From: Fibrobacter sp.
GTDB lineage: Bacteria; Fibrobacterota; Fibrobacteria; Fibrobacterales; Fibrobacteraceae
DNA: 42,745 nucleotides
Assembly (NCBI GenBank): GCA_024399065.1
Contig: JAKSIB010000029.1
Location: 1-42,745, forward strand
Direction of reading: 5' to 3'
Both the position numbers and the translations under genes were made by a program. The notes under the pieces are model-generated. The model was not told where the DNA came from. It worked only from the letters and a program-made list of their open reading frames with translations, and ran no database searches. Below, one piece after another: positions 27,480-33,537 of the stretch (positions within the stretch are counted from its first letter, which is position 1; each line of letters opens with the position of its first letter).

Positions 27480-27689
27480 CTAGCCTTCGTAGTCTTCGCC
27501 ACCGCCCCAACCATCGATGTCGGAGCCTGCGCGGCCAAGAGTTGCACCGCCGAGGATTTCGTCAATGCCCTTGTCTTCGGATTCATCCTCTTCTTCTTCG
27601 AAGATGGAGGATTCATCAAGTTCGGTATCTTCGTTAGGTACGATCGGTTCGTTATCCAAATCGTCGTTGCTAGCTTTCTTTCTTGCCAT
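27480..27689 (-). CDS. small highly acidic protein, unknown
   Basis: 69 residues. A short basic start (MARKKASND) is followed by a strongly acidic middle (FEEEEDESEDKG) and a glycine-rich end (GWGGGEDYEG). The ATG has a very good SD (AAAGGAG, spacing about 9), and the gene has its own terminator, so I take it as a real, translated gene. It lacks recognisable folds and is probably disordered. A role as a nucleic-acid mimic, RNA-polymerase-associated or ribosome-associated acidic protein is possible but only a guess from composition. Confidence 0.7.
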   Translation of the reverse strand: MARKKASNDDLDNEPIVPNEDTELDESSIFEEEEDESEDKGIDEILGGATLGRAGSDIDGWGGGEDYEG

Positions 27690-27837
27690 GAACTATACTC
27701 CTTTCAGATGGCGTTCCGTATTTCTTATCGCTATAGTAATATATTTTTGTCAAAAAAGAATCAATCTTCATAAAAAAAGTGATTTTTTTTGATGAAAGAC
27801 GGTCGCCCGGCTGAAAAATTTCTTTAAACTGGGACTT

Positions 27838-29103
27838 TTAACCTCGAACCTGGCCGTTTCCGCGGAGAATCCACTTGTAAGTGCAGAGGCTTTCCACACC
27901 CATGGGGCCGCGAGCGTGGATCTTGTCGGTACTGATGCCCACTTCTGCGCCCAGCCCGTATTCGCCACCGTCCGCGAAGCGGGTGCTGGCGTTCAACATG
28001 ACGCTGCTTGAATCCACGTTGGCGGCAAAGTAGTCCTGTGCTGCGGCGTCTTCGGAAACGATGGCTTCCGTGTGGCGGCTGCTGTACTTTTCAATGTGCT
28101 CGCAGGCTTCCTCGACACCGTCCACGAACTTGACACTGGACTTGAGGGCCAGGTATTCATGATGGTAGTTGCTTTCGTCGCCGATGTCGGTAACGTTGGG
28201 CAGTTCCTTGACGCATTCTGCGTTGCCGTAGAATTCCACACCCTTGTCCTGGAGAGCCTTCACCAAGTCCAGCACGGCGGCCTTGTCCAGGTGACGGTCG
28301 AACAGCACGCATTCCATGGCGTTGCAGACGCCGGTGCGCTGGGTCTTTGCGTTAATAAGGATGTTCTTTGCCTTGGTGAGGTCGGCAGCCTTGTCGATAT
28401 AGACATGGCAAATGCCGTTGAAATGCTTGATCACAGGAATCTTGCTCTGATCGACCACGGCGCGGATGAGGCGTTCGCCACCGCGGGGGATAACCAGGTC
28501 CAGGTAGTCGTTCATCTGGAGCAACTTGGTCACAAGAGCGTGGTCCGGGTTTTCCACCAGCTGTACGGCGTCGGCGTCGATACTGCATTCCGTGAGGGCG
28601 CTGCGGAAGATGCCTGCCAGAATCTGGGATGACTTGAGGGATTCCTTGCCGCCGCGGAGCACCACTGCGTTGCCGGACTTGAAGCAGAGGCATGCGCCGT
28701 CGATGGTTACGTTGGGGCGGCTTTCGTAGATAAAGAAGATGGAGCCCATGGGTACCGCCACACGGCTGATCTTGATGCCGTTCTTCAGTTCGCGGGATTC
28801 CAGGACGCGGCCCAGCGGGTCGGCGAAGGCGGCGATTTCTTCGGCACCCTTGGCCATGGCTTCGATGCGGGCGTCGTTCAAGGTCAGGCGGTCCATCATG
28901 GAGTCGCTGATCTTGCCTGCGCTAGCTTCAAGGTCAATCTTGTTGGCGGCGAGGATGGCTTCCTTCTGCTGGCGGAGCTTTGCTGCCACCAGGTTCAGGG
29001 CTGCGTTACGGCTTTCGGCGCTCAAGGTACGGAGGCCGCGGGATGCCTTTCTGGCGTTCTTGGCCAGAGTTTCGGCGTAAACTTCAATATCTTCGATATT
29101 CAT
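27838..29103 (-). CDS. proA: gamma-glutamyl phosphate reductase
   Basis: 421 residues (E. coli 417). NADPH-dependent reduction of glutamyl-5-phosphate to the semialdehyde, second step of proline synthesis. An aldehyde-dehydrogenase-like fold with VPMGSIFFIYESRPNVTIDG, GNAVVLRGGKES and the catalytic Cys260 in RTGVCNAMECVLFD. The C-terminal STRFADGGEYGLGAEVGIST and the HARGPMGVESLCTYKW end are typical. proB is not adjacent. The ATG lacks an SD, and a TATATT box ends 7 nt upstream, so a leaderless transcript is likely. Confidence 0.97.
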   Translation of the reverse strand: MNIEDIEVYAETLAKNARKASRGLRTLSAESRNAALNLVAAKLRQQKEAILAANKIDLEASAGKISDSMMDRLTLNDARIEAMAKGAEEIAAFADPLGRVLESRELKNGIKISRVAVPMGSIFFIYESRPNVTIDGACLCFKSGNAVVLRGGKESLKSSQILAGIFRSALTECSIDADAVQLVENPDHALVTKLLQMNDYLDLVIPRGGERLIRAVVDQSKIPVIKHFNGICHVYIDKAADLTKAKNILINAKTQRTGVCNAMECVLFDRHLDKAAVLDLVKALQDKGVEFYGNAECVKELPNVTDIGDESNYHHEYLALKSSVKFVDGVEEACEHIEKYSSRHTEAIVSEDAAAQDYFAANVDSSSVMLNASTRFADGGEYGLGAEVGISTDKIHARGPMGVESLCTYKWILRGNGQVRG

Positions 29104-29110
29104 GGGCGTA

Positions 29111-29116
29111 AATATA
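29111..29116 (-). promoter_or_regulatory. -10 box of proA
   Basis: Minus-strand TATATT (context TTATCTATATTTACG), 7 nt before the ATG at 29103, with no SD between. Confidence 0.55.
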
Positions 29117-29180
29117 GATAATAGGGGCGGAAATTACTCCAATTTGGAATAAAGTTTGAGTTGAAAAAATGGACGTCCGC

Positions 29181-29323
29181 TTGATTTTCATCACATTTAA
29201 GTGTATTTTATTGTTACAGGTTTGTTATTACTCGCAACATTGGCTTGTAGTTGCAGGGTATCGGACTTGGGTGCTTAGACTCGGTGTTGTTTTCTCTCTC
29301 ATGCAACGCCGAGTCTTTTGTTT
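29181..29323 (+). ncRNA. candidate small RNA with promoter and intrinsic terminator
   Basis: This is the main content of the 356-bp spacer between proA and the GH2 gene. TTGATT (29181-29186), 17 bp, and TATTTT (29204-29209) look like a plus-strand promoter. A short stem GCAAC / GTTGC follows at about 29234-29254. Then comes a 13-position stem, AGACTCGGTGTTG / CAACGCCGAGTCT (29277-29289 with 29304-29316, one G-U pair), followed by TTTGTTTTATC. The predicted transcript of about 105 nt (about 29216-29320) has no good reading frame. Neither flanking gene is on the plus strand, so this terminator has no other obvious client. Confidence 0.5.
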
Positions 29324-29410
29324 TATCAAACTAATCCTGTTCGGCTCGGAAATGCAAAAGTAAACTTTTGCGCTTCACTCGCCTCCAAGTCTTTTTTTTA
29401 CAAACTAAAA

Positions 29411-29440
29411 AAAGACCGCGGAACTTTCCGCGGCCTTTTA
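29411..29440 (-). terminator. terminator of the GH2 gene
   Basis: GCCGCGGAA / TTCCGCGGTC stem. On the minus strand it is followed by a run of seven T. It lies 20 bp after the GH2 stop. Confidence 0.85.
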
Positions 29441-29459
29441 ATTTTCAACCTTTACGCTA

Positions 29460-32309
29460 TTACAGCAGGTCTACGATCTTGGAGAACAATGCGTCAGCCA
29501 GAGCGTTGGTTTCGAGACCTTCGAAAACGTTGAACTGGTTGAACATGATCTTGCCCTTGCCGAACGGATAGAGCTGCAGGTCTGCGCCGGTCTTGACTTC
29601 GCCATCCTTGAAGGCGATGTCGCGAGCGAACACGGTTGCACCCGGAAGTTCGTTCAGGGAGATGCTGGGCATCACTGCTGCGGCCATGTGGTCGAGGACT
29701 GCGGAGTCGCCGAACACGCTTGCCAACGGGGAACCCTTCGGCAGGTAGTGCAGAGCAAGTTCGTTTGCACCAGTGCTCCAGTGGGATTCGATGGTGCTTT
29801 CGAAGTGATGGCTCTGGTTCAAGAAGTCGATATCTTCCTGGGTCATATCGGAGAGCAGCAAGGTCTTGCCGCCGTTCTTGGTGACGTCCACAATCTTGTC
29901 CAAAATTTCATCGGGCCAAGAGCTGAGGTTTGCAGTGAAGATAATTTGTTCGGGACCGTTGAGGGCGACCAATGCATCGCTGGATTCTTCGCAGTTGTCC
30001 AGGAAGCAAACCTTCTTTTCTGCGCTGCCAACGTCGGCCTGGTCAATAACAAGCAGGTCTTCGGTGGAGGAGTGGATTGCCTTGCCGTCGTCGATCAAGG
30101 TCACCTTGATCTGGTACTTGCCCACGTTGCGCGGAGCCATCATGGTGCAGATGCCGAGCTGTGTAAGGCTTGTCTTGCCGGCCGGTTCTTCCGGTTCCAT
30201 GGTCTGGCTGGAGAGTTCCTTGCCCTGTGCGTCCAGCAACTTGATTTCAACGGAAACGTCTTCGTAACGCTTGTTGTTCAACAAAGTAATCTGGAAGCTG
30301 ACTTCGCTCTGCGGTGCAACCACATGTTCCAGTTCGCTAACCAGGGCGCGGCTGGGAGTAGTGATTTCGCTGATGAATTCATCGAAGCCCTTGGACTTGC
30401 GGTTTTCGTCGTTCAAGCCGCTGAAGTCGGTGCTGCAGTCTGCCCAGTGGTCCAGGAAGAAACCTGCGATCTGCGGGTTGCTCTGGAATGCGGTAATCTG
30501 GTCCAGCTTACTCTTCAGAGCGATGCGACGTGCGTCGGCATTGAAGTCCTTGTAGGACTTCCAGATGGAGAGGTCGCTTTCCACGAAGGATTCCACAGCC
30601 TTGACGAAGGTCTTGATTGCCTTCTGGTTCTTGGCGGCACGGGGACCTTCGATGTTGGTTGCGTCTGCCGGAAGGAGGGTGTGGTTCTTCAGGGTCACCA
30701 GCATCTTGTTGGAAATATCGCTGGCTACATTTTCTTCTTCATCCTGGAACACAGCGTCACCGAGGCCTGCATCCGGAACCATCAGTTCTTCGTTGTCGCG
30801 ATCGAAGCTGTGGGCGAGGTAGTGGCTATAGGTTGCGCTGGGGTTCATACGCGGGTTCACGCGGAGTGTTGCGTACGGGGAAATGCGGTCCACGGTAACA
30901 GGCAGGAGCTTGCCGGTATCCTTGCGGAAGTTGCCTTCGTTATCGAGGTAGATGGAATTCAGGTTGCTGATCACCGGACGGGTCATGTCCACCGGGCTGA
31001 TAGCGTTCAGCATCTTGTTACCGTTCTGCAGCAGGAAGGTGCCGTTTTCGGAACCGAGAACCCACACGCCGATAGACGGATGGTTGTGCTGTTCCTTGAC
31101 GATATCGTTGATCAACTTCTTTGCGATTTCCAGACCTTCGGTGGTAGAACGCATGGTGTGGATTGGAAATTCCTGGAACACGATGAGACCCATCTTGTCG
31201 CAGAGGTCCAGAGCTTCTTCGGTCAGAGGAGCACCGCAGGAACGGATGGCGTTGAAGCCTGCGTCCTTGATGGCCTTGAGGTCCTTTTCGAGCTTTTCGT
31301 TCTTGTAGGTCCAGAGGCCGCCCTTGCTCCACTGCTGGTTGTAGCTGATACCCTGGATCTTGAGGATCTGGTCGTTCAGGTAGTAGTCGCCCTTGAGGCA
31401 GTCGAACTTGCGGAAACCGAACGTGCGGACAACGGGGAAGGCGTATTCAGGACGCTTGACTTCCTTGCCGTCCTTTTCCTTGCCGGCCTTGATTTCCATC
31501 TGGAATTCAATAGCGTAGACATTGGGATGGTCCGGGCTCCACTGGAAGTGGTCCTTCTTGAGATCCTTGACTTCGAACACGTAGCGCTGGGTGGCGTTTT
31601 CCTTGTCCAGCTTGATGTTGTCGATGAAATGTTCGTAGACGTCGCCGGCCGGGTTCTTCATGAGAATGCGGAGGCGGGTCTGGAAACCACGGGGGTTGTT
31701 GAAGCTGACTTCGCAAGCCACGCGGTCCTGGTCCATGTCCGGTTCGACGCGGACGTGGTCGATAAATGCTGCGGTACCCTGGATGAGGTCCACGTTACCG
31801 ATGATGCCGCCGTACGGATACTGGTTCCAGGGGAGGCCAACCGGCATTTCGCTGGGGTGTACGTAACGGTCGTCTGCACCTTCCTTGGATTCACGGCCGA
31901 AGTCGATACGGCTGTTGGAGGCGCCCATGTTGGCCACGCGTACGCAAAGAATGTTTTCTTCGCCGATCTTCAGGGCCTTCTGGGTTTCGATGACGAATGG
32001 GGTGTAGGCGCCGAAGTGGGTGCCGAGGAACTTACCATTGAGCCAAATGGTGGCGTGGGTGGCAATGCGGTCGAAGCGCAGGAAAATACGCTTGGTGACC
32101 TGCTTTTCGTCTTCGATGGTAAAACGCTTAAAATAATAGGCGCAATCCTGGGACATCAAAAGCTTGTCGAAGTCCCGTTCCCAGATGTGGGGGACTTGAA
32201 CGTTTTCGGTGTTTTCAGGATAAGTTGCATACCAACGGTTGGAAATGCCCTGGTCTTCGGTGTCCCAGATCATTTGCCATTCGCCGTTCAGGCTCGTAAT
32301 TTTGCTCAT
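29460..32309 (-). CDS. glycoside hydrolase family 2-like protein with altered catalytic motifs
   Basis: 949 residues, no signal peptide, so cytoplasmic. Domain order follows GH2: sugar-binding jelly roll (about 1-180, with WYATYPENTENVQVPHIWER and RFDRIATHATIWLNGKFLG), immunoglobulin-like domain (about 185-295), TIM barrel (about 300-620, starting GFRKFDCLKGDYYLND), then extra C-terminal beta domains. In GH2 the acid/base Glu sits in an NE pair; here the matching place is HPSIGVWVLGSENG, with Ser in place of Asn and Glu421 kept. The usual nucleophile motif (S/T)E(F/Y)G appears as VPDAGLG with Asp513, 92 residues later. It may have altered or lost hydrolysis. Substrate unknown; beta-mannosidase or beta-glucuronidase-like by general layout. 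The start has an AAAGGA SD. Confidence 0.85.
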   Translation of the reverse strand: MSKITSLNGEWQMIWDTEDQGISNRWYATYPENTENVQVPHIWERDFDKLLMSQDCAYYFKRFTIEDEKQVTKRIFLRFDRIATHATIWLNGKFLGTHFGAYTPFVIETQKALKIGEENILCVRVANMGASNSRIDFGRESKEGADDRYVHPSEMPVGLPWNQYPYGGIIGNVDLIQGTAAFIDHVRVEPDMDQDRVACEVSFNNPRGFQTRLRILMKNPAGDVYEHFIDNIKLDKENATQRYVFEVKDLKKDHFQWSPDHPNVYAIEFQMEIKAGKEKDGKEVKRPEYAFPVVRTFGFRKFDCLKGDYYLNDQILKIQGISYNQQWSKGGLWTYKNEKLEKDLKAIKDAGFNAIRSCGAPLTEEALDLCDKMGLIVFQEFPIHTMRSTTEGLEIAKKLINDIVKEQHNHPSIGVWVLGSENGTFLLQNGNKMLNAISPVDMTRPVISNLNSIYLDNEGNFRKDTGKLLPVTVDRISPYATLRVNPRMNPSATYSHYLAHSFDRDNEELMVPDAGLGDAVFQDEEENVASDISNKMLVTLKNHTLLPADATNIEGPRAAKNQKAIKTFVKAVESFVESDLSIWKSYKDFNADARRIALKSKLDQITAFQSNPQIAGFFLDHWADCSTDFSGLNDENRKSKGFDEFISEITTPSRALVSELEHVVAPQSEVSFQITLLNNKRYEDVSVEIKLLDAQGKELSSQTMEPEEPAGKTSLTQLGICTMMAPRNVGKYQIKVTLIDDGKAIHSSTEDLLVIDQADVGSAEKKVCFLDNCEESSDALVALNGPEQIIFTANLSSWPDEILDKIVDVTKNGGKTLLLSDMTQEDIDFLNQSHHFESTIESHWSTGANELALHYLPKGSPLASVFGDSAVLDHMAAAVMPSISLNELPGATVFARDIAFKDGEVKTGADLQLYPFGKGKIMFNQFNVFEGLETNALADALFSKIVDLL

Positions 32310-32339
32310 GTAGAGTGTCCTTTATAAATTTCGATGCAT

Positions 32340-32345
32340 AATCTA
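32340..32345 (-). promoter_or_regulatory. -10 box of the GH2 gene
   Basis: Minus-strand TAGATT in the context TTTTTCTAGATTATG, 30 nt before the ATG. The same wording, CTAGATTAT, precedes the FGE-like lipoprotein gene. Confidence 0.45.
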
Positions 32346-32356
32346 GAAAAAGAAAA

Positions 32357-32385
32357 GTGGTTAGTGGTTGGTGGTTAGTGGTTAG
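32357..32385. repeat. degenerate GTGGTTAGTGGTTG repeat
   Basis: Tandem GTGGTTA/GTGGTTG units, four copies, in the divergent spacer between the GH2 and rplU genes. Confidence 0.8.
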
Positions 32386-32417
32386 GTAGGCTAAATTTGC
32401 CCTATTTTGGATTTATT

Positions 32418-32444
32418 GAACCTCGAACCTCGTACCTGGAACCT
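32418..32444. repeat. degenerate GAACCTC repeat
   Basis: Units GAACCTC, GAACCTC, GTACCTG and GAACCT in tandem. It is the same family as the stretch inside the methyltransferase gene near 12966-13000. Confidence 0.75.
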
Positions 32445-32494
32445 AATTTTGTTGAAAAAATGTGAAAAAGTTGAGGTTTTTTGCGCTCCATCCC

Positions 32495-32525
32495 TTTGAT
32501 TGACAAAGGTTTCTTACTAAATTTG
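32495..32525 (+). promoter_or_regulatory. rplU-rpmA promoter, TTTG-N19-TAAATTTG
   Basis: TTTG at 32495-32498, exactly 19 nt, then TAAATTTG at 32518-32525. This is the layout known for the Bacteroidota primary sigma factor (TTTG-N19-TAnnTTTG). A TTGACA also lies just after the TTTG, but only 13 bp from the box. The leader is about 25-30 nt long with an SD (AAAAAGGAT). Confidence 0.55.
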
Positions 32526-32558
32526 GGACTCCAATAGCAACCTAAAAAGGATTACAAA

Positions 32559-33044
32559 ATGTATTCTATTGTTGAAACAGGTGGTTTCCAGTATAAAGTC
32601 GAACTCGGCAAGACCTACAAGGTTCCGACTATCGACGCCGCTGTTGGTTCTGAAGTGGAACTGAAGTCCGTTCTTCTTTTCGCAGGAAAAGAAGTGCAAA
32701 TCGGCACCCCTGTCCTGAATGATGCTTCTGTCAAGGTCGAAGTTCTCGCCCACGACAAGTACGATACCATTATCGTTTACAAGAAGAAGCGTCGTACTCG
32801 TTACGAACGTCGTAACGGTCATCGTCAGGGCTACACCGAAGTGCTCGTTACGGAACTCCGCTCCGGCGCAGAATCTGCAGTTGTAGACTCTCAGGTTATT
32901 ACCCGCAACCGCGCTCGCGTGGCTGCCCTTGCTAAGCAGAAGGCTCAGAACAAGCCTCTCACTCGCAAGGAAAAGATCGCTCAGGGCCTTCCGAAGCCAG
33001 CTAAGGTTAAGAAGAACTCTCTGCGTAAGGCTAAGGAGGCTTAA
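32559..33044 (+). CDS. rplU: 50S ribosomal protein L21 with basic C-terminal extension
   Basis: 161 residues against about 103 in E. coli. The first ~103 are standard L21: MYSIVETGGFQYKVELGKTY, VLAHDKYDTIIVYKKKRRTR, and YERRNGHRQGYTEV at the RNA-binding end. The last ~58 residues are a Lys/Arg/Ala-rich extension (VAALAKQKAQNKPLTRKEKI, VKKNSLRKAKEA). It binds 23S rRNA in the large subunit. It is followed after 3 nt by rpmA, the usual partner. Highly biased codon use fits strong expression. Confidence 0.97.
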   Translation: MYSIVETGGFQYKVELGKTYKVPTIDAAVGSEVELKSVLLFAGKEVQIGTPVLNDASVKVEVLAHDKYDTIIVYKKKRRTRYERRNGHRQGYTEVLVTELRSGAESAVVDSQVITRNRARVAALAKQKAQNKPLTRKEKIAQGLPKPAKVKKNSLRKAKEA

Positions 33045-33047
33045 TCC

Positions 33048-33308
33048 ATGGCACATAAGAAAGGTCAAGGTTCTGTTCGTAACGGTCGCGACTCTAACGC
33101 CAAGTATCTTGGTGTTAAGAAGTATGCTGGTGAAGTTGTCAAGGCTGGCAACATCATCGTCCGTCAGCGCGGTTCTCACTTCCACAGCGGCAAGAATGTC
33201 GGCATGGGCAAGGACTTCACCTTGTTCTCCCTCATTGATGGCGTTGTAAAGTTCGAACGTCTCGACGCTAAGCGTCAGAAGGTCTCTGTCTACGCTGAAG
33301 AAAACTAA
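33048..33308 (+). CDS. rpmA: 50S ribosomal protein L27
   Basis: 86 residues, the standard length. It starts [20 protein letters not shown], so the N-terminal tail that reaches the peptidyl-transferase centre begins directly, without the cleaved leader found in Firmicutes. [20 protein letters not shown] is the conserved core. Co-transcribed with rplU. AAGGAGG lies inside the last codons of rplU, a few nt upstream. Confidence 0.98.
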   Translation: MAHKKGQGSVRNGRDSNAKYLGVKKYAGEVVKAGNIIVRQRGSHFHSGKNVGMGKDFTLFSLIDGVVKFERLDAKRQKVSVYAEEN

Positions 33309-33317
33309 TTGAGATGC

Positions 33318-33341
33318 AAGGGAAACCTCATGGTTTCCCTT
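33318..33341. repeat. perfect 10-bp hairpin after rpmA
   Basis: AAGGGAAACC / GGTTTCCCTT with loop TCAT, 10 nt after the rpmA stop. No U-tract follows, so it may protect the 3' end rather than terminate. Confidence 0.7.
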
Positions 33342-33444
33342 GGAACCTTTCCTAGAGTCATCTAGTAAACGTTTAATCTCAATAACTGGGTTTGATTCCC
33401 TTTGGAATCCTTCCTTGAATCAGAGTGACAAACTTTTGAGTTTT

Positions 33445-33477
33445 AAAGAACCTCCTCTCGGGGAGGTTCTTTAATTT
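33445..33477 (+). terminator. terminator of rplU-rpmA
   Basis: AAAGAACCTCC / GGAGGTTCTTT, an 11-bp perfect stem with loop TCTCGG, followed by AATTTTAG. The spacer before it (33342-33444) holds only a small GATTCC / GGAATC hairpin. Confidence 0.8.
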
Positions 33478-33518
33478 TAGGCTGTCCGCAGGGGTGGCCT
33501 TATTTTTTATGTCTTGTT

Positions 33519-33529
33519 TTTGCTAGATT
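33519..33529 (+). promoter_or_regulatory. extended -10 promoter of the FGE-like lipoprotein gene
   Basis: TTTGC-TAGATT with TAGATT at 33524-33529, 8 nt before the ATG at 33538. No SD. Confidence 0.55.
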
Positions 33530-33537
33530 ATAGGGCG

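Noticed and set aside
29169..29363. Plus-strand 64-codon frame in the proA-GH2 spacer
   Set aside because: No SD, Cys/Leu/Phe-rich translation, and it crosses the terminator hairpin at 29277-29316. The sRNA reading explains the signals better.
33388..33420. Sequence resembling a tRNA T-arm (GGGTTTGATTCCCTTT) after rpmA
   Set aside because: No acceptor, D or anticodon arms can be folded around it. It is a small hairpin in the rpmA 3' region.
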